Under the pieces are notes generated by a model. The model was not told the DNA's origin. It searched no databases and saw only the letters and a program-made list of their open reading frames with translations. Source: Falsihalocynthiibacter halioticoli (GTDB taxonomy: Bacteria; Pseudomonadota; Alphaproteobacteria; Rhodobacterales; Rhodobacteraceae). From it: a stretch of DNA of 64,000 nt. Position 1 is the stretch's first letter, and each line of letters starts with the position of its first letter. A program made the translations under genes and the position numbers. Positions 24,884 to 33,559 of the stretch are shown in pieces. The stretch lies in contig NZ_JAOYFC010000001.1 of assembly GCF_025802015.1 (NCBI RefSeq), forward strand, positions 806,001 to 870,000, given 5' to 3'.

Positions 24884-25984
24884 CTATGCCTTTGGCATGT
24901 TCAAGCCCGATGAAGGATGAATCTGCGCTTTTTTGCCAAAGAGTGAGCTTCGGCGGATCAAAGCATAGAGTGCGACGATGATAATGAGCGCGGCATAGCC
25001 ATCCACCGCATAGTGCCACGTGAGGTAAACGGAAAGGACGAGGAAGAGGAGGATGGTGCCAATCCCTGCTACCCAACCCGTTAAAAGCGCTGCGTTTTTC
25101 CGAAAAGGAGTGGAAGCGGCTGCTCTAATATCAGAGCCAAGCCGGATGAAATAAAGCCCGACCACCGCCGCCATTCCAACGTGAACTGAAGGGAAAGCAG
25201 AAATTCCCGATCCAGCGAGAGGGTCGTTGCCGGAATAGGCCAACCAGAGTTTCTCGCGGAGGAAATGCAGAATTTTAGCATTCTCTTGCTCTACAAACCC
25301 TCGGGCATACCCATGAATATTTGGATCTACACCGTCAATGTACCCCACAAAGATTGGCCCAGCAGACATGAAAATAAGTGCCAGAAAATTACCAAGCACG
25401 ATCCAACACGCCGCCCACAATACGATGAACTGGCGTGACCGAGTTTTACAGGGATCAAAGGTAATCAACAAAACGGGCAGAAACGTCGCAATAAAAACCC
25501 AGCCACTATGGTATGCGATTGTAAGAGCGTCAGGGGTGAAGCTATCGAGAAAACTTAGTAGATCTCGCGGATTAATGCCAAAATGCAGGGCGAAATCCAA
25601 ACGTGTAAAAAGCGGATCGGCCCAAAATGGAATTATGTTCGGAAGATATGCCTTAATCATACTAAAAACGAAGACAAAGCATGAGCAAAGGATGATTGCC
25701 AAAACTATGTTGGCGAGTTTGCGCATGGTTAGATTGCGCAGATTACCAAAATACAAAATCAAAGCGCCCGCGATGAGGTAAGACCACCAAGGCGCAAATT
25801 CCAAAGCGAGCATTGCAAACATACTAAAGGAACGAACAACGCCGATCCAAAGCAAAAGCGGGTCTTGGCCGGTTAGAAGCAAGAAGACACCGCCCAGAAA
25901 ACAGTAGGCAAGCGCTATGACTGTGAACAGGCTGAAATCATCAAGATAGAACTGCCGCATTGCTTCACTTTTGTACCTTGGCAT
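24884..25984 (-). CDS. PAP2-superfamily inner-membrane protein (lipid phosphatase/phosphotransferase-like)
   Basis: This 366-residue protein has about nine hydrophobic segments. Near its C-terminus it has the PAP2 signatures GISAFPSVHVG (active-site region, about 260-280) and HYAVDGY about 45 residues later, matching SxxxHxxxD. The layout resembles the inositolphosphotransferase Aur1/Ipt1 subgroup; lipid phosphatase activity is the alternative. The ATG at 25984 starts the polar N-terminus MPRYKSEAMRQF; an earlier start at 26050 is less likely. The gene is visibly richer in A and T than its neighbours. Confidence 0.8.
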   Translation of the reverse strand: MPRYKSEAMRQFYLDDFSLFTVIALAYCFLGGVFLLLTGQDPLLLWIGVVRSFSMFAMLALEFAPWWSYLIAGALILYFGNLRNLTMRKLANIVLAIILCSCFVFVFSMIKAYLPNIIPFWADPLFTRLDFALHFGINPRDLLSFLDSFTPDALTIAYHSGWVFIATFLPVLLITFDPCKTRSRQFIVLWAACWIVLGNFLALIFMSAGPIFVGYIDGVDPNIHGYARGFVEQENAKILHFLREKLWLAYSGNDPLAGSGISAFPSVHVGMAAVVGLYFIRLGSDIRAAASTPFRKNAALLTGWVAGIGTILLFLVLSVYLTWHYAVDGYAALIIIVALYALIRRSSLFGKKAQIHPSSGLNMPKA

Positions 25985-26173
25985 TGAGCGTGATTTAAAG
26001 CTTTCCCCGTAACCAAATCGATACCCGTTTCCAGTGGGGATTGCTGCCAAATGCCGATAATATTTTGATGCCGAGGATAGTTTTGACAGCCGTTCTTTGC
26101 CAGCGATTGCACCAATTGCCGCTTTAATCCGCCAATGTGTGTATTCTTTGCACCTTATTCCCTCGTGTCTCCC

Positions 26174-26202
26174 TTGACTTTGCCCACCTAAACCGATGTA
26201 TC
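26174..26202 (+). promoter_or_regulatory. Possible aspS promoter
   Basis: TTGACT at 26174-26179 and TGTATC at 26197-26202 are separated by 17 bases, about 45 bases before the aspS start. The -10 matches only 3 of 6 consensus positions. Confidence 0.4.
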
Positions 26203-26245
26203 AGCATCGACCAGACATATAGAGAGACTATCAAAGGAATCCGCC

Positions 26246-28021
26246 ATGCACGCCTATCGCAGCCACACATGCGCTGAACTCACGAGCGCCAATGTCGGCG
26301 AGACAGTCCGTCTTTCGGGCTGGGTCCATCGTGTTCGCGACCACGGGGGCCTGTTGTTTATCGATCTGCGCGATCACTATGGCATTACGCAGGTTATGGC
26401 CGACCCAGATAGCCCCGTGTTTGCCGAGCTTGAGAAAGTGCGCAGCGAGTGGTGTATCCGCATCGACGGCAACGTGATGAAGCGGGACGATAGCCTCATC
26501 AACCCCGCAATCCCTACTGGCGAGATCGAGGTATTCATCCGTGATCTTGAGGTGCTTGGCGCTTCTGAAGAACTGCCGCTGATGGTGTTCGGTGATCAGG
26601 AATACCCAGAGGAAACGCGCCTGAAGTACCGTTACCTCGACCTGCGCCGTGAAAAGCTACAGAACAACATGAAGCTGCGTTCCGATGTGATTGCGTCCAT
26701 GCGCCGCCGCATGTGGGACACAGGCTTCCGCGAATACCAAACGCCGATCATCACGGCCTCTAGCCCAGAAGGCGCGCGCGATTTCCTCGTGCCGAGCCGC
26801 CTGCATCCAGGCAAGTTCTATGCGTTGCCGCAGGCGCCACAGCAGTTCAAGCAGCTGATGATGGTGTCCGGCTTCGACAAATATTTCCAGATTGCGCCGT
26901 GCTTCCGTGATGAAGACCCGCGCGCAGACCGCTCTCCAACTGACTTCTATCAGCTCGACCTTGAGATGAGCTTTGTCAGCCAGCAAGACGTGTTCGACAC
27001 AATCCAACCCGTACTGACTGGTATTTTCGAGGAGTTCGGCGGCGGCAAGAAGGTCGATCAGACATGGGAGCAAATCTCCTATCGCGATGCGGCTCTGTGG
27101 TATGGCTCTGATAAGCCCGACCTACGCAACCCGATCAAGATGCAGGTTGTCTCTGACCATTTCCGCGGTTCCGGCTTTGCGATCTTTGCGAAGCTGCTTG
27201 AGAACGAAGGGACTGAGGTTCGCGCCATTCCCGCGCCAACGGGCGGTAGCCGCAAGTTCTGTGACCGGATGAACAAATTTGCCCAAGGTGAAGGCCTCCC
27301 CGGCATGGGATATATCTTCTGGCGTGATCAGGGCGAGGGCATGGAAGCCGCTGGTCCGCTGGCTAAGAACATCGGCCCGGAGCGTACCGAAGCTATCCGC
27401 CAGCAGCTTGGTCTTGGTGTTGGCGACGCTGCGTTCTTCTTGGCTGGCAAACCGAAAGCCTTTGAGGCTGTTGCTGGCCGCGCGCGGAATGTGATCGGCG
27501 AGGAGCTTGGCCTCACCGACAAAGATCGGTTTGCATTCGCATGGATCGTTGATTTCCCGATCTACGAAGCCGACGAGGAAACTGGCAAGATTGATTTTGA
27601 GCACAACCCATTCTCGATGCCGCAAGGCGGGATGGAAGCGCTCGAAGGCAATCCTCTCGAAGTTCTCGGCTATCAATACGACCTTGCCTGTAACGGCTAT
27701 GAGCTTGTGTCTGGTGCCATCCGGAACCACCGCCCAGAGATCATGTACAAAGCCTTTGAAATTGCCGGTTATGGCGCGGATGAGGTGAACAAACGTTTCG
27801 GCGGTATGGTTAACGCGTTTAAATACGGCGCGCCGCCCCACGGTGGGTGCGCAGCAGGGATCGACCGGATCGTGATGCTGCTGGCTGATGAGGCGAACAT
27901 CCGCGAGGTCATTATGTTCCCGATGAACCAACGCGCCGAAGACTTGATGATGAGCGCACCAAGTGAGCCGCTCTCTGATCAGCTAATGGAGCTTGGCCTG
28001 CGCGTTATTCCGCAAGACTAG
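26246..28021 (+). CDS. aspS: Aspartyl-tRNA synthetase, probably non-discriminating
   Basis: The 591-residue class II synthetase is full-length for the bacterial type, with the anticodon OB-fold (about 1-110), class II motifs (RYRDLRRE-type YRYLDLRR; motif 2 near FRDEDPRADRSPTDFYQ), a GAD insertion and motif 3 at GCAAGIDRIVML. His33 in RVRDHGG matches the residue linked in other bacteria to AspRS that also charges tRNA-Asn; discriminating enzymes have Leu there. Together with gatC-gatA downstream this supports indirect Asn-tRNA synthesis. The start follows AAAGGA. Confidence 0.97.
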   Translation: MHAYRSHTCAELTSANVGETVRLSGWVHRVRDHGGLLFIDLRDHYGITQVMADPDSPVFAELEKVRSEWCIRIDGNVMKRDDSLINPAIPTGEIEVFIRDLEVLGASEELPLMVFGDQEYPEETRLKYRYLDLRREKLQNNMKLRSDVIASMRRRMWDTGFREYQTPIITASSPEGARDFLVPSRLHPGKFYALPQAPQQFKQLMMVSGFDKYFQIAPCFRDEDPRADRSPTDFYQLDLEMSFVSQQDVFDTIQPVLTGIFEEFGGGKKVDQTWEQISYRDAALWYGSDKPDLRNPIKMQVVSDHFRGSGFAIFAKLLENEGTEVRAIPAPTGGSRKFCDRMNKFAQGEGLPGMGYIFWRDQGEGMEAAGPLAKNIGPERTEAIRQQLGLGVGDAAFFLAGKPKAFEAVAGRARNVIGEELGLTDKDRFAFAWIVDFPIYEADEETGKIDFEHNPFSMPQGGMEALEGNPLEVLGYQYDLACNGYELVSGAIRNHRPEIMYKAFEIAGYGADEVNKRFGGMVNAFKYGAPPHGGCAAGIDRIVMLLADEANIREVIMFPMNQRAEDLMMSAPSEPLSDQLMELGLRVIPQD

Positions 28022-28039
28022 GAAACACTCAAAACAAAG

Positions 28040-28072
28040 AAAAGCGGGCGCCAAATTGAGCGCCCGCTTTTC
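28040..28072 (+). terminator. Intrinsic terminator after aspS
   Basis: A 12-bp stem (AAAAGCGGGCGC with GCGCCCGCTTTT) around CAAATTGA. Both flanks suit bidirectional use with the convergent 28100-28294 gene. Confidence 0.88.
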
Positions 28073-28099
28073 CGTTGGTACATAGGTTAATTCGGTTTG

Positions 28100-28294
28100 C
28101 TAGAGATTTACACGCTCAACAGTGAGCCCGTTGTCGATTGCCGCTGCTGTGTTCTGCGCCGCAGGGAGGTCCGGCGCGAATACGGTCATGGCAATGGCAA
28201 GAGCTAGGCTCACAAATCCGAAGCCAAACACACCCCATTCAACGACTTTCGTCATTCGGACGGGTTTCTCTGAAATTTGTGCAGTCGCAGACAT
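28100..28294 (-). CDS. Small single-pass membrane protein, unknown
   Basis: This 64-residue protein has a polar N-terminus, one membrane helix (about 20-40, GVFGFGFVSLALAIAMTVFA) and a short acidic periplasmic-facing tail. I cannot assign a family. An AAAGG sequence stands a few bases before the ATG, and an AGACCT...AGGTCT inverted repeat lies in the leader. It faces the aspS terminator, and no neighbour points to a partner. Confidence 0.6.
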   Translation of the reverse strand: MSATAQISEKPVRMTKVVEWGVFGFGFVSLALAIAMTVFAPDLPAAQNTAAAIDNGLTVERVNL

Positions 28295-28436
28295 TTAATA
28301 GACCTTTAGCTTAATATAGGTCTTTAACTGACGCTCGAATTGGGCAAATTTAGGGCGGAAGCAGGCAATCCTTGCGACGATTGGGTATTCAGCGTTGGTA
28401 AGGCAATAAAACCTCAAGCAAAAACGGGGAGAGGCA

Positions 28437-29150
28437 ATGACAGGTTCCAAGATTTTCGGCGAGCCACTTCCTGATTGGACACCGCCGCCGATGCCTCAAG
28501 CCGCTGTTCTCAAGGGCCGCTATGCGCAGTTGGAGCCGCTCAATGCGGATGCTCATGCCTCAGGTTTGCACCAAGCGAATGCCGCGAGCGATGAAATCTG
28601 GAATTACCTCCCTTATGGTCCGTTTTCCTCTCTGCCTGCCTATCACCGCTGGATGCGCGGCGTTGAGGGGCAGAATGATCCGTTTTTCTATGCCATCCGC
28701 GACTTGGAAACTGGTGCCTTAGGCGGTGTTGCGAGCTTTCTGCGCATAACGCCCCAGTCTGGCAGCATTGAGGTTGGCCACATCAATTTCTCGCCCGCCC
28801 TGCAACGTACCCGCGCCGCGACAGAGGCGATGTTCCTGATGATGCAGTGGGCTTTTGAAGCCGGTTATCGCCGCTACGAGTGGAAATGTGATGCGCTCAA
28901 TCTTGCGTCCCGTCGCGCGGCACAGCGGCTCGGGCTGAGCTATGAGGGCGTGTTTCGACAGGCCACGGTTTACAAAGGCCGAAATCGCGACACCGCGTGG
29001 TTTGCGGCGATCGATAAGGAGTGGCCTGCGCTCAAGTCGGCGTTCTCGACATGGCTCTCGCCCGACAACTTCGACACGCGCGGCCGCCAGATTGAACGGT
29101 TGGCCGATCTCACCGCTCTCGTGCGGGTCGCGGACGATCCCGAACTTTAG
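28437..29150 (+). CDS. GNAT family N-acetyltransferase, RimJ/RimL-like
   Basis: The 237-residue protein has a GNAT domain (about 25-190) of the RimL type: a GGVASFLRITPQSGSIEVGHI strand-turn, broken at variable residues, then an FEAGYRRYEWKCDALNLASRRAAQRLGLSYEG block, which is the family's typical acetyl-CoA and C-terminal strand region. It would acetylate a protein N-terminus or small amine; the target is unknown. The start follows GGGGAGAGG. Confidence 0.85.
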   Translation: MTGSKIFGEPLPDWTPPPMPQAAVLKGRYAQLEPLNADAHASGLHQANAASDEIWNYLPYGPFSSLPAYHRWMRGVEGQNDPFFYAIRDLETGALGGVASFLRITPQSGSIEVGHINFSPALQRTRAATEAMFLMMQWAFEAGYRRYEWKCDALNLASRRAAQRLGLSYEGVFRQATVYKGRNRDTAWFAAIDKEWPALKSAFSTWLSPDNFDTRGRQIERLADLTALVRVADDPEL

Positions 29151-29156
29151 GCGCGC

Positions 29157-29870
29157 TTACATCACGGCATGAAGGTCTAATCGGGTTCTGAGGCTGCTCA
29201 GAAGGGCGGAGACATCGTAAGCCGAGGGTGGCTTGGATGATCCAGAGAGCAACCCGTCTGCTTTACGCGCAAGCGGTTCGTCTTTGGCGGAATGAGCGAT
29301 GCTCGACATGAATTGCGTTAGATAGGCCCGTGTGTTGCCGTCTGCGCCATGTGCGATAACGTCTTCGATATGTGCGAGGTCATCCTGAAGCGCGATTGGG
29401 TCAGGGGTGATTTCGTCTGTATTGACGAGACGCGGGCCGGGGGGCTGGTCCTCCTCTGGAAGATGGGCAAGGATAGCTTCCTGAAATGCGGTCAGAGTTA
29501 CAACCGGCTTTTCAAGAAACCCATCAGCGCCAGCGGCCAATGCGGTGGGCTCTGTGGCGGGATCACCAGAAGTGGCGATAATCACGCCCACACGCGGCGC
29601 AACCGCAGAAAGCTCGGCGATCAACTCCGCCCCCGAGCCATCAGGCAGCCCCATATCGACGATCACAGCCGTAGGTCGGTAAACCCGAAGGTGCTTACGC
29701 GCAGAGGCGAGGCTATCTGCGCGGCGGATACGTGCGCCGCTCCGAAGGCAGAGCATGCGCATTGCCTCGCTTGCGTAGCGGCTATCCTCGACGATGAGAA
29801 CAGTGAGCCCAAGAAGCGGGCGTGTGGGCGTTGGGGGCGGGTTGGTCATGAAGCATTCTAGGTCATCCAT
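29157..29870 (-). CDS. Orphan response regulator, receiver domain with non-DNA-binding C-terminus
   Basis: The 237-residue protein has a receiver domain (about 22-140) with acidic pocket Glu28-Asp29, phosphoacceptor Asp72 in IVDMGLPDG and Lys121 in EKP. The C-terminal 90 residues are not a recognised DNA-binding or enzymatic domain. No kinase gene is adjacent, so it depends on a distant sensor. The ATG at 29870 follows AGGAAAAGG; an internal ATG at 29849 is possible. Confidence 0.85.
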   Translation of the reverse strand: MDDLECFMTNPPPTPTRPLLGLTVLIVEDSRYASEAMRMLCLRSGARIRRADSLASARKHLRVYRPTAVIVDMGLPDGSGAELIAELSAVAPRVGVIIATSGDPATEPTALAAGADGFLEKPVVTLTAFQEAILAHLPEEDQPPGPRLVNTDEITPDPIALQDDLAHIEDVIAHGADGNTRAYLTQFMSSIAHSAKDEPLARKADGLLSGSSKPPSAYDVSALLSSLRTRLDLHAVM

Positions 29871-30079
29871 ATCCTTTTCCTGTGTTCGAGGGGTTTCAAT
29901 TGTCGTGGGGCGAGCGATCGGGAGGAATCGCTTCCGACTCCCATTAGAGGCAAGAATGGCTAATGGTTCCTTAACGCCCGGCTAGCGGCGAGGTGACGCT
30001 TGGTGATTGCGGCATGCGGTCACTTGCGTCACAGGGGTATTCGATGGATAACACCCACAGGGAAACGAAGGAGTGCGCG

Positions 30080-30484
30080 ATGATCGGACGTCTTAACCAT
30101 GTTGCGATTGCGGTGCCGGACCTAGAGGCGGCAATGGCGCAATACGAAGGCACATTGGGTGCAAATGTTGGCGCGCCGCAAGATGAGCCCGATCATGGGG
30201 TGACGGTTGTGTTTATCGAGCTTCCAAACACCAAGATCGAGCTGCTGTATCCGCTGGGAGAGAATAGCCCGATCGCCGGTTTCCTTGAGAAAAATCCGTC
30301 TGGCGGCATCCACCATATCTGTTACGAAGTTGAAGATATTCTTGCCGCGCGGGACAGGCTTCAAGCGAACGGTGCGCGCGTATTGGGGAGCGGTGAGCCG
30401 AAGATCGGCGCACATGGGAAGCCGGTTTTGTTTCTGCATCCCAAGGATTTCAACGGCACTCTCGTTGAGCTTGAGCAGGTTTAA
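30080..30484 (+). CDS. mce: Methylmalonyl-CoA epimerase
   Basis: The 134-residue vicinal-oxygen-chelate protein matches methylmalonyl-CoA epimerase, which interconverts (R)- and (S)-methylmalonyl-CoA for propionyl-CoA assimilation. Metal-ligand candidates are His7 in LNHVAIAV, His79 in GGIHHICYEV and Glu130 in GTLVELEQV. The ATG at 30080 follows GAAGGAG; a frame upstream to 29993 is not family-like. DUF1467 follows after 2 bases, a conserved alphaproteobacterial pairing. Confidence 0.95.
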   Translation: MIGRLNHVAIAVPDLEAAMAQYEGTLGANVGAPQDEPDHGVTVVFIELPNTKIELLYPLGENSPIAGFLEKNPSGGIHHICYEVEDILAARDRLQANGARVLGSGEPKIGAHGKPVLFLHPKDFNGTLVELEQV

Positions 30485-30486
30485 AC

Positions 30487-30774
30487 ATGGCGATTACATC
30501 CGCACTCGTACTTTATGCAGTTGTCTGGTTCATGACGCTGTTTGTGGTTCTGCCAATTCGGCTTAAGTCTCAGGATGAGGCAGGCGACGTGACACCCGGC
30601 ACACCAAAATCCGCCCCCGCGAACCCGCAACTCAAAAAGCGAGCGCTGATCGTGACGCTGGTTGCCGCGGTCATCTGGGGCATTTTGTTTACCATCATCG
30701 TGACCGAAACGATCACCGTGCGTGACTTTGATTGGCTCAACCGTATGGGGCCGGATCCGCTTAGCGGGTCGTGA
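30487..30774 (+). CDS. DUF1467 family membrane protein
   Basis: The 95-residue protein has two membrane helices (about 5-24 and 52-72) joined by a polar, Pro-rich loop, the DUF1467 pattern, with a WFMTLFVVLPIRL segment in the first helix. Function is unknown. It sits 2 bases after mce and likely shares its transcript. Confidence 0.88.
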   Translation: MAITSALVLYAVVWFMTLFVVLPIRLKSQDEAGDVTPGTPKSAPANPQLKKRALIVTLVAAVIWGILFTIIVTETITVRDFDWLNRMGPDPLSGS

Positions 30775-30775
30775 A

Positions 30776-31474
30776 TTACACCCGCTGACGAGTCTTAACG
30801 GCCTCAAAAATATGGGTGAACGTCGCCGCAGCCAGCACTGGCACCAGAAGGTTTACGACAGGAATCGCCAGCGGCACCGCCATTAATCCACCGGCAATCC
30901 AGATTGTCAGCCCGTTATCGCGGTGCAGGGCGCGGGCGCCTTTGCGATCCATCCTGCGCATTGCGACCATCTGAAAATACTCCCGTCCCAGCAGAAATCC
31001 GTTCATTCCAAAGAAACAGAGTGGCGCAAACGGCCCCGTAAAGGGAAAGACGATCAGACCGATGATGTTCAGGCCGATCATCAACCCGAGAAAATTCGCC
31101 GTATCAACAATGACATCCCCGATTGGTTGGCCTTTGGCAGGCGGAAGCGCGGGGTAGTGGCGGTCTTCTACAGCTTCGGAAACCTCGTCGAGGAAAAGGC
31201 CGGTGAACGCACTGGCCACTGGAAACATCAGGAATACCGACAGCACCATCATCAACAGGAATGACCCCCAAGTGATGAGGCTCTGAACAATGGTGATTTC
31301 ACCCACCAGCGGCAGCGTGATCGTGTCGGGCGTGACAAAGCTCAGACCAGTGACGAATAGCGCATAGATCGCAGCAAGCAGAAGCAGGCTGAGCCCGACG
31401 CCTTTCCAGATCACATTACGGAAACGGCGGTCGCTTAGCTGCGCCATGGATTTGAGAAAGCTGGAAATTATCAC
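30776..31474 (-). CDS. EI24/CysZ-like membrane protein
   Basis: This 232-residue protein has four to six hydrophobic segments and an EI24/CysZ-type organisation (COG2981), including LFLDEVSEAVEDRHYP and the FGMNGFLLGREYF segment. E. coli CysZ moves sulfate; whether this homolog does is uncertain, although sulfate activation genes occur elsewhere in the window. I place the start at GTG 31474, overlapping the nitroreductase stop in GTGA; TTG at 31486 is the alternative. Confidence 0.8.
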   Translation of the reverse strand: MIISSFLKSMAQLSDRRFRNVIWKGVGLSLLLLAAIYALFVTGLSFVTPDTITLPLVGEITIVQSLITWGSFLLMMVLSVFLMFPVASAFTGLFLDEVSEAVEDRHYPALPPAKGQPIGDVIVDTANFLGLMIGLNIIGLIVFPFTGPFAPLCFFGMNGFLLGREYFQMVAMRRMDRKGARALHRDNGLTIWIAGGLMAVPLAIPVVNLLVPVLAAATFTHIFEAVKTRQRV

Positions 31475-32049
31475 GTGTTGACCCAAGTTGTCAGGCTGTC
31501 GAGATCTGGGCGCGGACGCTCTGGCGGAGCGGAGGTTTCAGTTCCGATGTGGATGAAGCCGGCGATGTTTTCGTCCTCTGTGAGGCCAAGCCCTTGGGTG
31601 AGGAATTCTTCGTCAAACGCCATCCATCCAGTTAGCCAGTTTGCGCCCCAGCCTGCGGCAAGCGCGGCATTGAGCATGGCAAGGCAAACGGCACCAGCGG
31701 AATAGACCTGTTCGATGTGCGGAACCTTCTCCGAAACAACGGGCGCGGAGACGACAGCAACAACAAGCCCCGCGTCAGCGAATTGCGCGCGGGTTTTGAT
31801 AACCTTCGCTTCTTCGATCCCAAGTGCTTTACCGCGTTCCTCTGTGAGGTTTGCGAGCCGCGCAAGTGCCGCCCCTTGCAGCACGATAAAGCGCCACGGC
31901 TCCAGCTTGCCATGGTCCGGGGTACGGGCCGCTGCTGTCAGGATCGGGCGCAGCTCCTCTTCGGTCGGAACCGGTAAAGCGAGCGTTTTCGCAGGGCGCG
32001 AGCGGCGGGAAAGCAGGAATTCGAGGGCAGATGGGTTTTCTTGGGGCAT
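31471..32049 (-). CDS. Nitroreductase family protein
   Basis: The 192-residue protein is a YdjA-like nitroreductase (FMN, homodimer): FLLSRRSRPAKTL at the N-terminus, AARTPDHGKLEPWRF, and AAGWGANWLTGW near residue 130. It would reduce nitro-compounds or similar acceptors using NAD(P)H; the physiological substrate is unknown. The ATG at 32049 removes a 27-residue non-family extension. It is coupled by GTGA to the CysZ-like gene. Confidence 0.9.
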   Translation of the reverse strand: MPQENPSALEFLLSRRSRPAKTLALPVPTEEELRPILTAAARTPDHGKLEPWRFIVLQGAALARLANLTEERGKALGIEEAKVIKTRAQFADAGLVVAVVSAPVVSEKVPHIEQVYSAGAVCLAMLNAALAAGWGANWLTGWMAFDEEFLTQGLGLTEDENIAGFIHIGTETSAPPERPRPDLDSLTTWVNT

Positions 32050-32207
32050 GGTCTCTCTAACTGTTGGATGGCATGTGGGCCATGGCGCTGAATTTTCAAG
32101 AGACTTGGCGGATTGTCCGACCTGTTGCAAGCCATTGACGGAAATTCCGATAGCAAGGGGGGCACGCGCGAGATAACTTGCCCTCAGTCGTTACAGCAGG
32201 ACACGCT

Positions 32208-32465
32208 ATGCCCAAACCAGAGATCGGAAGCCTTACCGCGCCTGGAGATGAGATCACAGTGCGCGTGACGCCCAAGGCCAGCCGCAACATGGTCAAACAA
32301 GAGGGCGAGACGCTGCGGGTCTATGTCACGACGGTTCCAGAAAATGGCAAAGCCAATGCTGCGGTCCAGAAACTGCTCGCCAAGGCGCTTGGTGTGCCGA
32401 AATCGTCGCTCACATTGGTGCGCGGGGCCACATCTCGCGACAAAACCTTTCGGATCAGCCGCTAA
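32208..32465 (+). CDS. DUF167 family protein (YggU-like)
   Basis: The 85-residue protein matches DUF167, a small alpha/beta fold with VRVTPKASRN and VYVTTVPENGKANAAV followed by LAKALGVPKSSLTLVRGATSRDK, split at variable positions. The function is unknown. The start ATG at 32208 follows a short AGGAC region. It ends 4 bases inside the convergent hypothetical gene. Confidence 0.9.
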   Translation: MPKPEIGSLTAPGDEITVRVTPKASRNMVKQEGETLRVYVTTVPENGKANAAVQKLLAKALGVPKSSLTLVRGATSRDKTFRISR

Positions 32466-32713
32466 CCTTTGCCAGCCTCGTCTTCGGGCACAAACCGATA
32501 GCTCCCTTCGGGCAAATCAAGCGCAGAGGCGAGTTCGCGTAATTGGGTATGCGAGAAGGTGATCTTTTGCATAGTCCGGCTGTGGGGATCCCATTGCTCG
32601 ACCGTGTAGCAGTCTTCAAAAGCCTGAATTTTCACGTCTTCTTCGAGATGGGGGGAGCCTTCGTCAACAAGCGTGACGACGGTGGCGTCGAAATCGTGTT
32701 CAATGGTAAACAT
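32462..32713 (-). CDS. Conserved small hypothetical protein
   Basis: This 83-residue acidic protein (about 20% Asp/Glu) has the look of a stable small fold: MFTIEHDFDATVVTLVDEG, then a segment with IQAFEDCYTVEQWD and a final SYRFVPEDE. I do not recognise its family and suggest no function. It overlaps the DUF167 gene by 4 bases. Confidence 0.7.
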   Translation of the reverse strand: MFTIEHDFDATVVTLVDEGSPHLEEDVKIQAFEDCYTVEQWDPHSRTMQKITFSHTQLRELASALDLPEGSYRFVPEDEAGKG

Positions 32714-32833
32714 AGGTTGACTGTAAAAGCTGACGCGGGGATTGCAAGCCTGTCAAAAGACGGGCAAATTTGCGTGGATAGGCGGTTAAAACGACCGCGA
32801 TGGCAGGAATAAAAGCAAGGAGCAGACGCAAGC

Positions 32834-33559
32834 ATGCGATTTAGGCTTTGTAAATTCGGCATGGCGGCTTTGGTCAGTGCGATGGCTCTGGCGGGCTGTG
32901 TGCAGACGACACCTGCCCCTCAGCAGCAGGCACCTCAAGGACAGAATGTTTCGCGGCCTGCGTCCGCCAAAGGCGTGTCGCGTAGCGATTTCAGCGCGGT
33001 TGTAAGCCGTGTGGAGCCTGTCGCGGAGCGGACATGCAAGCAATATATTCCCAAAGGTCCGTGTGACTTCCTGATCGTCTTTGATGATCGTAAAGGCCAG
33101 CCCGCGAACGCGTTTCAGTTTGTGAACAAAAAGGGGCGTCCTGTTCTCGTGGTGACGGCGGCTTTGCTTGAAAGCATGTATAACCGCGACGAGATTGCCT
33201 TTGTTGTTGGTCACGAAGCAGCGCACCACATCCGTGGTCACCTCGCCCAGCAACAGCAGCTGGCCATGGGTGGCGCGATGATCGGCGGGCTTGCGGCGGC
33301 TGTCTTTGGCGGGAACGCTTCGGCTGTTGAAGCCGCGCAGAATCTTGGTGGGTTTGTTGGCTCGCGGCAATTCTCCAAACAACACGAGCTTGAGGCCGAT
33401 CGACTTGGGGCCGTGATTGCGGAGCGCGCCGGATATAACGCCATGACGGGTGTGCTGTTCTTTACGCGTTTGCCTGATCCGGGGGATCAATTCCTTGGCT
33501 CGCACCCTGCAAACCCGGAACGTATCCGTGCGGTCCAGAACACCGTGCTGAACATGTGA
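32834..33559 (+). CDS. M48-family metallopeptidase, lipoprotein
   Basis: The 241-residue protein is a putative outer or inner membrane lipoprotein: a hydrophobic signal and lipobox ALAGC place the lipidated Cys at 22. It carries an M48/Ste24-like peptidase domain with HEAAH (127-131) and a zinc Glu in HELEAD (184-189). Such proteins degrade misfolded envelope proteins. The gene is coupled to the YigZ-type gene by an overlap of one base. Confidence 0.92.
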   Translation: MRFRLCKFGMAALVSAMALAGCVQTTPAPQQQAPQGQNVSRPASAKGVSRSDFSAVVSRVEPVAERTCKQYIPKGPCDFLIVFDDRKGQPANAFQFVNKKGRPVLVVTAALLESMYNRDEIAFVVGHEAAHHIRGHLAQQQQLAMGGAMIGGLAAAVFGGNASAVEAAQNLGGFVGSRQFSKQHELEADRLGAVIAERAGYNAMTGVLFFTRLPDPGDQFLGSHPANPERIRAVQNTVLNM

